From positions 231,766-295,765 of the forward strand of contig CACBDV010000001.1 of NCBI GenBank assembly GCA_902538085.1: 64,000 nt of DNA, read 5' to 3'. This DNA is from an uncultured Alphaproteobacteria bacterium. GTDB lineage: Bacteria > Pseudomonadota > Alphaproteobacteria > HIMB59. Positions within the stretch are counted from its first letter, which is position 1; every line of letters starts with the position of its first letter. This document shows, in pieces, positions 43,976 to 53,772 of this stretch. The notes under the pieces were generated by a model. It was not told the DNA's origin, did no database searches, and saw nothing but the letters and a program-made list of their open reading frames with translations. The position numbers and the translations under genes are program-made.

Positions 43976-45274
43976 ATGCCTATTAATAACCACAATATCA
44001 TAAGAGGTAATTATCAACCCCCAGGAGATAAATCAATAAGCCATAGAATATTAATACTATCAGGACAAGCGATTGGTAAATCTGAAATATTTAATTTATT
44101 GGAAGGTGAAGACGTTATTAATACATTAAAAGCAATGAAACTATTAGGTGTTCAAATAAAGAAAAAAAATAATAAATACCATGTTTATGGTGTGCCGAGT
44201 GGTGGGTTAATTGAACCGAGAAGAAAGATAGATTTTGGTAACTCTGGTACAGGAATTAGACTAATCTCAGGATTAATTTCATCAAATAATATCAAAGTAA
44301 ATTTAATTGGTGATTCATCATTGAGTAAACGACCTATGAAAAGGGTTACTGAACACCTATCAAAAATCGGTGCTAAGATAAAATTAAAAAATGATTTATA
44401 TCCACCAATTGAAATAAAAGGTACTGGAGCTGCAATACCACTAACATTCGATATCATTATTCCATCAGCACAAATCAAAAGTGCGATTATGCTCTCTGCT
44501 TTAAATACAAATGGATCTGTAAAAATTAAAGAGTTGAATTCAACAAGAGACCATACAGAAAATATGCTCAAATCAATGGGGTACAATATAAAAGTAAGAG
44601 AAAATAAATCTCACAGGTTTATAGAGATGAAAAATAATAAAGAGCTCAAAAGTATTAATTATAATGTACCAGGTGACCCATCATCAGCAGCTTTTTTAAT
44701 TACAGCTGCTTGCTTGAGACCAGGTTCAAGATTAATTGTTAAAAATATGCTTTTTAATAAAACCAGAGTAGGTTTTATTAAAACATTAAAAAAAATGGGA
44801 GGGAATATTAAAATAATTAAAAAAAGAAAAATTCATAATGAATTGATTGCTGATCTCAAAATTGAACAAAATAAAGTTTTAAAATCAATTAAATTGAATT
44901 CTATAGATATTCCCTTACAAATTGATGAAATACCAATCTTGTCCATTGCCGCATCATTTGCACAAGGCACAAGTGTATTTAAAGGATTAAAAGAATTAAC
45001 AGTTAAAGAAAGCAATAGGCTTTTACTTATTCATAAGAATTTGAAAAGAATTGGGGTCAAATCCATAATTAAAAAGTATGATTTATATATACTCGGAAAT
45101 AATGATTTAAAAAAAGGTGGTGCTGTTATTAAACATGATAATGATCATAGAATTTTAATGTCTTTTTTTATTTCAAATATGATTTGTAAAAAAAATAATT
45201 TATTTAAAGATAAATCATGTGTAAAAACAAGCTATCCAACGTTTTTCAAACATATTACAAAATTTAGTCATTAA
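43976..45274 (+). CDS. aroA: 3-phosphoshikimate 1-carboxyvinyltransferase (EPSP synthase)
   Basis: A 432-residue EPSP synthase with GDKSISHRILILSG (PEP/shikimate-binding Lys and Arg), DFGNSGTGIRL, LIGDSSLSKRPMKRV (Arg pair), PSAQIKSAIMLSAL and GDPSSAAFLI. The catalytic Asp-Glu region is LQIDEIPILS, and ELTVKESNRL follows. It makes EPSP for aromatic amino acids and folate. Upstream spacing is 4 bases from lptB. The cytidylate kinase gene that normally follows aroA is absent; rpsA comes next after 67 bases. Confidence 0.96.
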   Translation: MPINNHNIIRGNYQPPGDKSISHRILILSGQAIGKSEIFNLLEGEDVINTLKAMKLLGVQIKKKNNKYHVYGVPSGGLIEPRRKIDFGNSGTGIRLISGLISSNNIKVNLIGDSSLSKRPMKRVTEHLSKIGAKIKLKNDLYPPIEIKGTGAAIPLTFDIIIPSAQIKSAIMLSALNTNGSVKIKELNSTRDHTENMLKSMGYNIKVRENKSHRFIEMKNNKELKSINYNVPGDPSSAAFLITAACLRPGSRLIVKNMLFNKTRVGFIKTLKKMGGNIKIIKKRKIHNELIADLKIEQNKVLKSIKLNSIDIPLQIDEIPILSIAASFAQGTSVFKGLKELTVKESNRLLLIHKNLKRIGVKSIIKKYDLYILGNNDLKKGGAVIKHDNDHRILMSFFISNMICKKNNLFKDKSCVKTSYPTFFKHITKFSH

Positions 45275-45334
45275 TTTTCTTGAAAAACATTAATAAAACT
45301 TTAAAAAAACCTAACTATTTTTGAAAGGTAAACA

Positions 45335-45352
45335 ATGAAATATGATATCTAA
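45335..45352 (+). other. Possible 5-codon upstream ORF overlapping the rpsA start
   Basis: The best Shine-Dalgarno (GAAAGG, 45323-45328) is 6 bases from an ATG at 45335 that encodes only MKYDI and stops at 45352, ten bases into rpsA. The rpsA ATG at 45342 is 13 bases from the same site. It may be a regulatory leader or chance. Confidence 0.3.
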
Positions 45353-47039
45353 TGACGAGTATAGCAAATTGTTAGACCAACAATTTGAATCTAAAAACAA
45401 GATTACTGCAAATAAAATTATTTCTGGAACAATATTAAAAATAAACGATCAACATATTACTGTTGATGTTGGTTATAAAAGTGAAGGTCAAATACCCAAA
45501 GAAGAGTTTCTTAACACTGGTTCATCTGATGACTTAAAAACAGGTCAGATAATTGAGGTTTTTGTTGAAAAATTAGAAGATAGAGAAGGTAACATTAAAG
45601 TTTCTCATGAAAAAGCAATTAAAATGAAGTCGTGGGAAAAACTTCAAGAATTATATGATAACAAACAGAGGGTAAAAGGTTTTATTGTTGGTAAAGCTAA
45701 AGCCGGTCTTTATGTAAAAATTATGGGAACTAATGCTTTCTTGCCCCTTAGTCAAATTGATGTTCGACCAGTGCGAGATGTAAGTCACTTAATTAAAACA
45801 GAAGAAACATTTGAAATCCTCAAAATGGATTATTCAAAAGGAAATATTGTTGTATCAAGAAAAGCAATTCTTGAAGAGAAACAAAAAAAGATAAAAAATG
45901 AAATTTTAGAGAAATCTCAAAGTAATTCCGTTGTATCGGGCAAAGTAAAAACTTTTACTGACTATGGTGCTTTTGTCGATCTTGGAGGAATAGATGGATT
46001 AGTTCATTTAAGTGATATTTCTTGGAGTAGGATTAGTCATCCCTCAGACGTGCTAGAAGTTGGAAAAAAATATGAATTCAAAATACTCAAAGTCTCAGAT
46101 GACTCAGACAAAATTAGTTTAGGATATAAACAATTAAAAGATGATCCCTGGGAAAAAATTGAAGAGAAAATTACTTTAAATGAAATCTATGATGGAAAGA
46201 TCACTCATATAACTGATTATGGGGCATTCGTTCAACTTACAGAAAAAGATTTAGAAGGCTTAGTGCATTCAAATGATATAAGCTGGACGAAAAAGAATAT
46301 ACATCCAAATAAAATATTAGAGGTAGGATTTAATATTAGAGTTAAAGTTTTAGAAATAGATAAAGAAAAGAAAAGGATAAGCCTCGGTATTAAGCAAACT
46401 GAGCCTAATCCATGGGAAAATATTCTTAATGAATATAAAAAAGATCAAATTATTGATACCGAAATAAAAAATATTACAGAATTTGGAATATTCGCAAAGC
46501 TTAATGAAAATATTGACGGATTAATTCATAAAAACGATTTATCATGGACAGACTCTAATGGCGATAGAACTTTAAAAAAATACCAGAAAGGTCAAAATAT
46601 TCAGGTTAAAATTTTAGAAATTGATCCAGAAAAAGAAAAAATAAGCTTTGGAATAAAACAACTATCTACAGACCCATTTAATGAATTTTTCAAAGACAAA
46701 TCTAAAGGAGATGTTGTATCAGCAACTATTACTAAAATTAACAATAATGGGATTGATGTAGAAGTAGCTAGCTTTATTGAGACTACAATACGAAGAAAAG
46801 AGCTTTCTAAAAATAAAGAAGAGCAGAATATTTCTAGATACAATGAAGGTCAAAAAATAGACGCTAAAATTACTTCCATTGATCTAACAAATAGAAAGTT
46901 TGCTCTTTCAATAAGACAACTTGAGATTGATGAGGAGCAAAGTTTGTTGGAAAAATACGGTTCTAAATCCTCAGGTTCAGTTTTAGGTGATATTCTAGGT
47001 AAGGCTTTGGATGAGGATAAGGACTCCAAAGAAGAATAA
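45342..47039 (+). CDS. rpsA: 30S ribosomal protein S1
   Basis: A 565-residue S1 with about six tandem S1 (OB-fold) repeats: roughly residues 20-90, 105-175, 195-262, 280-350, 365-435 and 450-520. Repeats three to five share TDYGAFVDLGGIDGLVHLSD, TDYGAFVQL and TEFGIFAKL patterns. It binds mRNA on the 30S subunit and helps initiation on messages without strong Shine-Dalgarno, which fits the general lack of such sites here. The ATG at 45342 is taken because the other nearby ATG frame stops at once. The 3' end overlaps ihfB by 29 bases. Confidence 0.96.
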   Translation: MISNDEYSKLLDQQFESKNKITANKIISGTILKINDQHITVDVGYKSEGQIPKEEFLNTGSSDDLKTGQIIEVFVEKLEDREGNIKVSHEKAIKMKSWEKLQELYDNKQRVKGFIVGKAKAGLYVKIMGTNAFLPLSQIDVRPVRDVSHLIKTEETFEILKMDYSKGNIVVSRKAILEEKQKKIKNEILEKSQSNSVVSGKVKTFTDYGAFVDLGGIDGLVHLSDISWSRISHPSDVLEVGKKYEFKILKVSDDSDKISLGYKQLKDDPWEKIEEKITLNEIYDGKITHITDYGAFVQLTEKDLEGLVHSNDISWTKKNIHPNKILEVGFNIRVKVLEIDKEKKRISLGIKQTEPNPWENILNEYKKDQIIDTEIKNITEFGIFAKLNENIDGLIHKNDLSWTDSNGDRTLKKYQKGQNIQVKILEIDPEKEKISFGIKQLSTDPFNEFFKDKSKGDVVSATITKINNNGIDVEVASFIETTIRRKELSKNKEEQNISRYNEGQKIDAKITSIDLTNRKFALSIRQLEIDEEQSLLEKYGSKSSGSVLGDILGKALDEDKDSKEE

Positions 47040-47316
47040 GTCTGATATTTTAAAGACTTATTTGCAATCAGAAACTGATTTAACATCTAAAATAAACAAA
47101 GACATATTTAATAGGTTCTTTAATATTTTAGAAAAAAATATTTCTAATCACATTTCTGTGGAGCTAAGAAATTTTGGCACATTTAAGTCTAAATTTATGG
47201 AACCTAGATATGGCTCTGATCCCAGAAATAAGAAAAAAATTTATATTCCCTCTAAATGGAAGGTTTTATTCAAAGCTAGTAGAATTGTAAATAAAAAGTT
47301 AAATGAAAAAACTTAA
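47011..47316 (+). CDS. ihfB: Integration host factor beta-like HU-family protein
   Basis: A 101-residue HU/IHF protein. KSDILKTYLQ aligns with the usual TKSELIERL start, then VELRNFGTFKSKFMEPRYGSD and the DNA-binding arm region. The arm tip reads YGSDP rather than the common GRNP. IHF bends DNA in recombination, replication and transcription. The ATG at 47011 gives seven extra N-terminal residues and lies inside rpsA; no later start fits. The position after rpsA supports ihfB. It overlaps pyrF by 14 bases. Confidence 0.85.
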   Translation: MRIRTPKKNKSDILKTYLQSETDLTSKINKDIFNRFFNILEKNISNHISVELRNFGTFKSKFMEPRYGSDPRNKKKIYIPSKWKVLFKASRIVNKKLNEKT

Positions 47317-48010
47317 ATCTTTTATAGCCCTAGACCTAAAATCAAATGTTCAAAATATTAGTATTGTTAAAAAACTATTCCCCCACGTTTATGGTTTTAA
47401 AGTAGGGTATAGATCTTTTTATAATAATCGTTCAAACGAGCTAATTTCGGAAATTAAAAAGTCGAAATGTAAATTATTCCTTGATTTAAAACTTCATGAT
47501 ATACCGAACACAGTTAGTAGTGCAATAGACACTTTATCGAAGATAAATCCTGATTTTCTCACCTTGCATATATCAGGAGGTAACGAGATGATGAAAGCTG
47601 CAGTAAAATCCATTAAAAAAAATAAACTTAAAACTAAAATACTAGGAGTAACTTTATTGACGAGCCTAGATGGAAAAGATAGTAATAAAATATATAAAGA
47701 GAGAAATACAAAAAAACTTGTAAAAAAATTTGCTGAAATTGCAAATAACGTAAGTATTTATGGGCTAATTTGTTCAGGTAATGACCTGAAAGTTTTAGGA
47801 AAATATAATAAATTAATAAAAATAACACCTGGTGTGAAAATGTTTGCTAGAAATGATGATCAAAAAAGAGTTACTTTTGCTCATAATGCTTTACAAGATG
47901 GTGCAAGCTTTGTTGTAATAGGTAGAGAATTAATAGAGAGTAAAAGACCTTTAGATTTATTAAAAAAGTATGGCGAACAACATAAAAATAAAAATTTGTG
48001 GACAAAATAA
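47303..48010 (+). CDS. pyrF: Orotidine 5'-phosphate decarboxylase
   Basis: A 235-residue OMP decarboxylase. The catalytic Asp-Lys-Asp set is in FLDLKLHDIPNT (Asp61, Lys63, Asp66), FIALDLKS forms the first strand, and ITPGVKM and VVIGRELI close the phosphate site. It performs the last step of UMP synthesis. It overlaps ihfB (14 bases) and trpF (41 bases). Confidence 0.94.
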   Translation: MKKLKSFIALDLKSNVQNISIVKKLFPHVYGFKVGYRSFYNNRSNELISEIKKSKCKLFLDLKLHDIPNTVSSAIDTLSKINPDFLTLHISGGNEMMKAAVKSIKKNKLKTKILGVTLLTSLDGKDSNKIYKERNTKKLVKKFAEIANNVSIYGLICSGNDLKVLGKYNKLIKITPGVKMFARNDDQKRVTFAHNALQDGASFVVIGRELIESKRPLDLLKKYGEQHKNKNLWTK

Positions 48011-48596
48011 TCCAGCTATAATTAATCACTGTCTTGATTTAAATATTTCTTATCAAGGATTAATTTTTTACCAAAAGAGCCCAAGGTTAATAGATATGGA
48101 TACACTAGCTCTTATTAACCAATATTTTAAATCACACAAAGATAAATTTGTGGGTGTTTTTGTGAATCCATCAATTAATGAAATTAAAAATAAATTAGAA
48201 GTTTTTGATTTTGATACTATTCAACTTCATGGTAATGAAGATCAAAACTTTATAAGTGAGGTTAAAAGTAATTTTGAGAAAAAGATATACAAATCCATAT
48301 CCCCAGAAGATTTTAAAACAACTGAGTTAATTGATGTAGATAAGTTCCTCATCGAAGCGAAACCCTCTTTAAATCAGATGCCTGGAGGAAACAACAAAAC
48401 TTGGGATTGGTCTGATTTTAAAAATATTAAAAATCTTCCTTATATTTTATCAGGTGGTCTAAATGTCACTAATATCAAAAAGGCAATTAGCTTAACAGGT
48501 GCGGATTTTGTTGATATAAACTCTGGTGTAGAGGAGCAACCAGGTGAAAAAAACCTTACTTTGATAGATGGTATTATTTCATCAATTTATAATTAA
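47970..48596 (+). CDS. trpF: Phosphoribosylanthranilate isomerase
   Basis: A 208-residue [13 protein letters not shown] carries the catalytic Cys (usually KICG), [12 protein letters not shown] follows, and IQLHGNEDQ and [13 protein letters not shown] lead to the C-terminal [14 protein letters not shown]. It isomerises phosphoribosyl-anthranilate in tryptophan synthesis. The ATG is 41 bases inside pyrF; later starts would remove the catalytic region. The stop shares base 48596 with the trpB start. Confidence 0.93.
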   Translation: MANNIKIKICGQNNPAIINHCLDLNISYQGLIFYQKSPRLIDMDTLALINQYFKSHKDKFVGVFVNPSINEIKNKLEVFDFDTIQLHGNEDQNFISEVKSNFEKKIYKSISPEDFKTTELIDVDKFLIEAKPSLNQMPGGNNKTWDWSDFKNIKNLPYILSGGLNVTNIKKAISLTGADFVDINSGVEEQPGEKNLTLIDGIISSIYN

Positions 48597-49801
48597 TGAA
48601 AACATATAAACAACCGAACACTGTTGGAAGATTTGGTGAGTTTGGTGGAATGTATGTTTCAGAAACATTAATGCCCTTATTATTAAAATTAGATAAATCG
48701 TACAAAAAAATCCAAAAGGATAAAAAATTTAAAAAAGAGTTAAACGAACTTTTTAAAAACTATGTGGGGAGGCCCTCCTCTTTGCACTACGCTAAAAATT
48801 TATCTAAATATATTAATGGTCCAAAAGTATATTTTAAAAGAGATGAGCTAAATCATACAGGGGCCCATAAAATCAATAATTGCCTTGGACAGATACTCCT
48901 CGCAAAAAAAATGGGCAAAAGAAGAATTATTGCAGAAACTGGTGCTGGACAACATGGTGTTGCAACAGCTACTGTTTGTGCTCTTTTTGGTCTTCCGTGT
49001 TATATTTACATGGGGTCTAAAGATATTGAAAGACAAAAACCTAATGTTTTTAGAATGAAGCTTCTAGGTGCCACCATTATTCCTGTTGAGTCTGGTAGTA
49101 AATCTTTAAAAGATGCGATGAATGAAGCTTTGAGAGATTGGATTAAAAACGTTAGAGATACTTTTTATATTATCGGTTCTACCGCAGGCCCTCATCCCTA
49201 TCCAAAAATGGTAAGAGATTTTCAATCTGTAATTGGAAAAGAGGCGAGAGAACAAATATTAAAAGTAGAGAAAAAACTACCAGATTATTTGATAGCTTGT
49301 GTTGGAGGTGGATCAAATGCCATGGGTTTATTTTATCCATTTTTGAATGATAAAAAGGTAAAGATCATTGGTGTTGAGGCAGCTGGTAGAGGTGCTAAAA
49401 CAGAAGAGACAGCTGCTACAATGACCTCTGGAACTCCGGGTATTTTACATGGTAGTTATAGTTATGTCTTACAAGACAATGATGGACAAATAAAAGAAGC
49501 TCATTCAATTTCTGCCGGTCTCGATTATCCTGGCGTAGGCCCTGAACATTCCTACTTAAAAGATATTAAAAGAGTTGAGTACTTTGGTATTACTGACAAA
49601 GAAGCTCTTGAAGCATTTCAAACATGTTCAAAACTAGAGGGAATTATTCCTGCATTAGAGCCTTCTCATGCCCTAGCCTACTTAATTAAAGCATTTAAAA
49701 ATAAGCATAAAAACAAAGTCGTAATTTTAAATATGTGTGGACGAGGTGATAAAGATTTATTTACTGCAGCTAAAGCAATAGGATTTGATGCAGATGAATA
49801 A
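48596..49801 (+). CDS. trpB: Tryptophan synthase beta chain
   Basis: A 401-residue TrpB. The PLP lysine is Lys92 in [13 protein letters not shown], with [15 protein letters not shown] forming the active-site loop and [13 protein letters not shown] the phosphate-binding glycine loop. It joins indole and serine to form tryptophan. Start and stop overlap neighbours in the trpF-trpB-trpA run. The first trp genes (trpE, G, D, C) are outside the window. Confidence 0.97.
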   Translation: MKTYKQPNTVGRFGEFGGMYVSETLMPLLLKLDKSYKKIQKDKKFKKELNELFKNYVGRPSSLHYAKNLSKYINGPKVYFKRDELNHTGAHKINNCLGQILLAKKMGKRRIIAETGAGQHGVATATVCALFGLPCYIYMGSKDIERQKPNVFRMKLLGATIIPVESGSKSLKDAMNEALRDWIKNVRDTFYIIGSTAGPHPYPKMVRDFQSVIGKEAREQILKVEKKLPDYLIACVGGGSNAMGLFYPFLNDKKVKIIGVEAAGRGAKTEETAATMTSGTPGILHGSYSYVLQDNDGQIKEAHSISAGLDYPGVGPEHSYLKDIKRVEYFGITDKEALEAFQTCSKLEGIIPALEPSHALAYLIKAFKNKHKNKVVILNMCGRGDKDLFTAAKAIGFDADE

Positions 49802-50570
49802 TCTAGACTCTCTTCCTAAGAAAAAAATACTCTCATTATTTATGACATGTGGGTTTCCAACACTGAATCAAAGTAAAAAAATTTTTAATGAAATTTTGTC
49901 TCATCAACCTGATATTATTGAATTTGGACTTCCTTTTTCTGATCCAATGGCAGACGGGCCTATTATCCAAGAGGCAAACAAACTTGCACTTAGATCAAAA
50001 TTATCGACACAACAATCACTTAATTTAATCAAAGAATTGAGTAAATCTAAAAATAATACTTCATTTGTCATAATGTGTTATTTAAATACAGTACGTAAAT
50101 TTGGATTAAATAAATTCATCAAAAATATTAAAAGTATCGTCGATGGCATAATAATTGTTGATTTACCTTTTGAAGAAGAAGGCGAAATCAAAAAGTCATT
50201 ATCTGAAAATAATATACATTTGATCAAGTTAATCTCCCCTATGACAGATAAGAAAAGATCTCAGAAACTTTTAGAAGGCTCAAAAGGGTTTATTTATTAT
50301 ATATCAGCAACAGGAATTACAGGTTCAAATAAATTAGATTACTTAGATATAAATAAAAATGTTCATTCAATTAAAAAAATGTCTTCTGTTCCCGTTTTAG
50401 TTGGATTTGGTATAAAGTCTAAAAAAGATGTGATTAACATATCAAGGAAAACTAAAGCAGATGGTGTTATAATTGGCTCAGCTCTTATTCAAAAATACTT
50501 TGACCTAAAAATGGATTTTAATAAATATCTTAAAAACCTAAAAAAATTTATCATGGAGGTTAAGATTTAA
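49788..50570 (+). CDS. trpA: Tryptophan synthase alpha chain
   Basis: About 260 residues. The catalytic glutamate and aspartate are in [27 protein letters not shown] and [11 protein letters not shown] form the phosphate site. It cleaves indole-3-glycerol phosphate and channels indole to TrpB. Three starts are possible, TTG 49785, ATG 49788 and ATG 49794, all inside the end of trpB; I use 49788. Confidence 0.94.
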   Translation: MQMNNLDSLPKKKILSLFMTCGFPTLNQSKKIFNEILSHQPDIIEFGLPFSDPMADGPIIQEANKLALRSKLSTQQSLNLIKELSKSKNNTSFVIMCYLNTVRKFGLNKFIKNIKSIVDGIIIVDLPFEEEGEIKKSLSENNIHLIKLISPMTDKKRSQKLLEGSKGFIYYISATGITGSNKLDYLDINKNVHSIKKMSSVPVLVGFGIKSKKDVINISRKTKADGVIIGSALIQKYFDLKMDFNKYLKNLKKFIMEVKI

Positions 50571-50572
50571 AA

Positions 50573-51418
50573 ATGAATTGGCTAACTGATTTTGTTAAAC
50601 CTAAACTTAGCTCATTAGTTACAAGAAAAGATTCACCTTCAGATCTTTGGACTAACTGTAATAAATGTAATCTAATGTTATATAAATCTGAACATAAAGA
50701 TAATTTATTTGTTTGTTCGCATTGTGATAATCACATGAACATGGATGTAGAAAATAGATTAAATAGCTTATTTGATGAAAAAACATACGAAATGATTAAT
50801 GTCCCATTTGAAAATAATGATCCCCTTAAATTTAAGGATCTTAAAAAGTACTCAGATCGAATGAAAGCAGCACAAAAAAAAACTGACCAAAAAGACGCCG
50901 CAATTGTAGCAAAAGGCAATATAGGAAATATAGAAGTAGTTGTTTTCATTTTGGATTTTAATTTTATGGGCGGTTCTATGGGTCAGTTTGTAGGTGAAGC
51001 TTTTAAGATTGCCTGTGAAAAGTCAGTTGAACTTAAATGTCCGTTTATATCCGTTTCATCCTCCGGAGGTGCAAGGATGCAAGAGGGCATTGTCAGTTTA
51101 ATGCAGTTGCCAAAAACAGTTGCAGCTGTGAATGTGTTAGATCAACATAAAATTCCTTACATTAGTGTACTCACTCATCCTACTACAGGAGGTGTAAGTG
51201 CTTCGTTTGCTATGTTGGGAGATATTATTATTGCTGAAAAAGGAAGCATGATTGGTTTTGCTGGAAAAAGAGTTATCGAAGAGACAATTAAAGAACAATT
51301 ACCTGAGGATTTTCAAACTGCTGAATACCTTCTAGATCATGGAATGATTGATATGGTTGTGCATCGAAAAGAATTAAGCCAAACACTTTCAAAAGTCTTA
51401 TCATTTGTAAAAAAATAA
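50573..51418 (+). CDS. accD: Acetyl-CoA carboxylase carboxyltransferase beta subunit
   Basis: A 281-residue AccD. The N-terminal zinc ribbon is NCNKCNLML and VCSHCDNHM. The carboxyltransferase core has GGSMGQFVGEAF, SVSSSGGARMQEGI, TGGVSASFAMLGDI and IGFAGKRVIEETI. It transfers CO2 from biotin to acetyl-CoA for fatty acid synthesis. It lies 2 bases after trpA and 4 before folC, the usual trpA-accD-folC order. Confidence 0.96.
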   Translation: MNWLTDFVKPKLSSLVTRKDSPSDLWTNCNKCNLMLYKSEHKDNLFVCSHCDNHMNMDVENRLNSLFDEKTYEMINVPFENNDPLKFKDLKKYSDRMKAAQKKTDQKDAAIVAKGNIGNIEVVVFILDFNFMGGSMGQFVGEAFKIACEKSVELKCPFISVSSSGGARMQEGIVSLMQLPKTVAAVNVLDQHKIPYISVLTHPTTGGVSASFAMLGDIIIAEKGSMIGFAGKRVIEETIKEQLPEDFQTAEYLLDHGMIDMVVHRKELSQTLSKVLSFVKK

Positions 51419-51422
51419 ATCC

Positions 51423-52670
51423 TTGAAAGATCCTATTTTTCAAAGGCTACTAAATCTTCATCCCAAGTTTTCAGATTTATCTTTAGGAAGAATAAAAAAA
51501 CTTTTAAAAAAAATAGATTTTGATGAAAATCGGCTTCCAAAAGTAATTCATATAGCTGGCACAAATGGTAAAGGCTCTACAGCAGCTATTTTAAAGTCAA
51601 TTTTCAACCACCATGGTTATTCAACACATGTATACTCCACTCCTCACCTAATAAATTTTAATGAAAGGATTCAATTAAGATCTAAAGACATCTCTAATCA
51701 AAAATTATTAAAATATTTGAAGTTTTGCGAAAATAAAAATCAAGGAAATTTAATAACATTTTTCGAAATTACAACTGCAGCAGCGTTAAAAGCATTTCAA
51801 GATCACAAAGCAGACTATTTAATTTTAGAAGTTGGACTTGGAGGAAGATTTGATGCTACAAATATCTTAAAAAATCCAAAGTATGCAGCTATAACTCCTA
51901 TATCTTTAGATCATCAGGATTATTTAGGGAATTCTTTAAATCAAATTGCTTTTGAAAAATTAGGAATATTAAATTCAAAAAGTACGATTTTTATTAATCG
52001 ACAGAAAACGAATGTTATGAAATTTATTAAGTCACAATTAAATAAAAGAAAATTGACTGCAAACCTATTTAATACGCATTGGAAAATAAAATCTAATTTT
52101 TATTTATCGAATGATATAAAAGTTTGTTTATCAAAATTAAGTTTACAAGGATCACATCAATTAATTAATGCTGGATTAGCAATACATTTAGCGAGGAATA
52201 TATTGAAAGAAAAATTTGTAATAGAAAAAACAGAAAAAGCGTTGATGAATTGTGAATGGCCTGGGAGATTACAACAAATTAAGAGTGGGCATTTAAATAA
52301 AAAAATAATGAAATATAAAAATATTTATTTAGATGGATTTCACAATATCGATGGAATGAAAGCATTAATTAAGTCATTACCAAAAAATAGGAAAATGCTC
52401 GTATGCTCTTTTTTAAATAATAAAAAATATACTCATATGCTCTCTAGCTTATCAAATCACTTTAATAAAATAATTGTTGTTAAAATGAACGAGGAAAACT
52501 CCATTACTGAAGATCTATTACCAAAATATCTGAAGCTCTATTTTGCAAATTCCTTAACAGATTCATTTAAAATAATTAATAAACTTTCATCAAACCAGAC
52601 CTCAATTTATTTTGGAGGATCATTATATTTTATTGGTGAAGTGATAAAATTAAGTCGTTTAAAAAATTAG
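51423..52670 (+). CDS. folC: Folylpolyglutamate/dihydrofolate synthase
   Basis: A 415-residue FolC. The ATP loop is IAGTNGKGSTAA (about 44-55), followed by STPHLINFNERI, EVGLGGRFDATN and ISLDHQDYLGN, the Mur-ligase-family signatures. It adds glutamate to folates and makes dihydrofolate. The start is TTG at 51423. It ends the long plus-strand run from 40810. Confidence 0.93.
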   Translation: MKDPIFQRLLNLHPKFSDLSLGRIKKLLKKIDFDENRLPKVIHIAGTNGKGSTAAILKSIFNHHGYSTHVYSTPHLINFNERIQLRSKDISNQKLLKYLKFCENKNQGNLITFFEITTAAALKAFQDHKADYLILEVGLGGRFDATNILKNPKYAAITPISLDHQDYLGNSLNQIAFEKLGILNSKSTIFINRQKTNVMKFIKSQLNKRKLTANLFNTHWKIKSNFYLSNDIKVCLSKLSLQGSHQLINAGLAIHLARNILKEKFVIEKTEKALMNCEWPGRLQQIKSGHLNKKIMKYKNIYLDGFHNIDGMKALIKSLPKNRKMLVCSFLNNKKYTHMLSSLSNHFNKIIVVKMNEENSITEDLLPKYLKLYFANSLTDSFKIINKLSSNQTSIYFGGSLYFIGEVIKLSRLKN

Positions 52671-52779
52671 ATTTTCTCCCTATATAGTTCAAATAGCAAA
52701 AATACCCCCATTTACTAAGATATTGATTGATCTAAATTTTCTCAGGAAAGTAATATTCAATAACTAACCTTAATCCTCC

Positions 52780-52815
52780 AGAACCATTCTTGTGGTTTTC
52801 TTCAAGAATGGTTCT
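52780..52815. terminator. 13-bp inverted repeat between convergent genes, likely bidirectional terminator
   Basis: AGAACCATTCTTG (52780-52792) and CAAGAATGGTTCT (52803-52815) are perfect reverse complements around a 10-base loop. The right arm overlaps the stop of the convergent DCC-family gene (52814-52816). A T-rich stretch follows on the plus side after about 9 bases; the minus side lacks one. The remainder of the roughly 145-base gap after folC holds nothing else recognisable. Confidence 0.55.
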
Positions 52816-53152
52816 ACTCAATCTTCTTTTTGTTTTTCAAATAAAGTAGTAAAGCTAATACTTCGTATGCAATTTTCCATAGTTGTCTAAATAATGGTAG
52901 CTTCAATAATAAAGACAGGTATCTCCATCTTGGAATTGTATCCCATAAAACTAAAAAAGACTCTGATCCAGAAAAAATTTTTCCATCATGATATACATGC
53001 ATTCTTCTAAATAAATCTTTTTTGGAGAGATGATTTATATGCTCATCTTTATTTTTTGAAATATCAACATAGTTTATATTAAAGGTTTTCTTTTTATAGT
53101 GACTTATCTCTGCATTACAAATATTACATGAACCATTAAAGTATACTTTCAT
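52814..53152 (-). CDS. DCC-family thiol-disulfide protein (DUF393)
   Basis: A 112-residue DUF393/DCC-like protein. The N-terminal motif here is FNGSCNIC (Cys9, Cys12), where the family usually has DGxCxxC, so the aspartate is replaced by asparagine. VDISKNKDEHINHLSKKD, MHVYHDGKIFSGSESFLVLW and a C-terminal hydrophobic stretch follow the family pattern. It is predicted to be a thiol-disulfide oxidoreductase. It sits 5 bases after the glutathione S-transferase gene, a sensible redox pairing. Confidence 0.75.
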   Translation of the reverse strand: MKVYFNGSCNICNAEISHYKKKTFNINYVDISKNKDEHINHLSKKDLFRRMHVYHDGKIFSGSESFLVLWDTIPRWRYLSLLLKLPLFRQLWKIAYEVLALLLYLKNKKKIE

Positions 53153-53157
53153 TTTGA

Positions 53158-53772
53158 TTACGCGGGTGGTGGTATTGAGCCATCTTTAAATAGATCATAT
53201 CCCTTTAAGACAGCAGGTCTAAGTGATATTTGATTATACCAACGCAATAGATTGATGTATTTATTCAGACCTATATCGTGAATTGGATGTCTAGCGATCC
53301 AAGGAAATGTTGCTATATCTGCAATTGAATATTCATTTGCCAAATATTCATTTATAGATAAATGATCATCTAAATTTTTGTATATCGTTTCTGCAATTTT
53401 AAAATATCTATCTTCACCAAAATCACTTTTACCAGGATTATAATGATGAAATTGATGATGCTGACCTAACATAGGGCCTATATAACCCATTTGAGCCATC
53501 AACCACTGGGTTGTTAAACTTTGATTTGAGCCATAAAATTCTCCTGATAAATTTGCCAAGTAAATTAAGATAGCACCAGACTCAAATATGGTCTTATTAT
53601 CATGTCTTAAAACAGGAATTTTTGAAAATGGAGAAATTTTTTTAAACTCCTCGTTGAATTGTTCACCCTTATTTAAATTAATTAAAGTCAAATCATAACT
53701 CTCATTAATCTCCTCTAACATTATTGAAATTTTTCTTGCATTTGGAGTTGAGTCTGCAAATAACTCAAACAT
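53158..53772 (-). CDS. Glutathione S-transferase family protein
   Basis: A 204-residue GST. The N-terminal thioredoxin-like domain (1-80) has FADSTPNARKISIMLEEI, KISPFSKIPVLRHD with the cis-Pro of the GSH site, and TIFESGAILIYLA with the Glu-Ser pair. The helical C domain includes YSIADIATFPWIARH, the usual N-capping box. It is close to the YfcG/Ure2-like group, which has disulfide-bond reductase activity. Physiological role unknown. Confidence 0.85.
   Translation of the reverse strand: MFELFADSTPNARKISIMLEEINESYDLTLINLNKGEQFNEEFKKISPFSKIPVLRHDNKTIFESGAILIYLANLSGEFYGSNQSLTTQWLMAQMGYIGPMLGQHHQFHHYNPGKSDFGEDRYFKIAETIYKNLDDHLSINEYLANEYSIADIATFPWIARHPIHDIGLNKYINLLRWYNQISLRPAVLKGYDLFKDGSIPPPA

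Noticed and set aside
44185-44586. A 133-codon minus-strand open frame inside aroA
   Set aside because: It is antisense to the EPSP synthase active-site region; no motif or ribosome site supports it.
48001-48060. Frameshift suspected between pyrF and trpF because of a 41-base overlap
   Set aside because: Both proteins keep their conserved C-terminal and N-terminal motifs in their own frames, so this is a genuine overlap.
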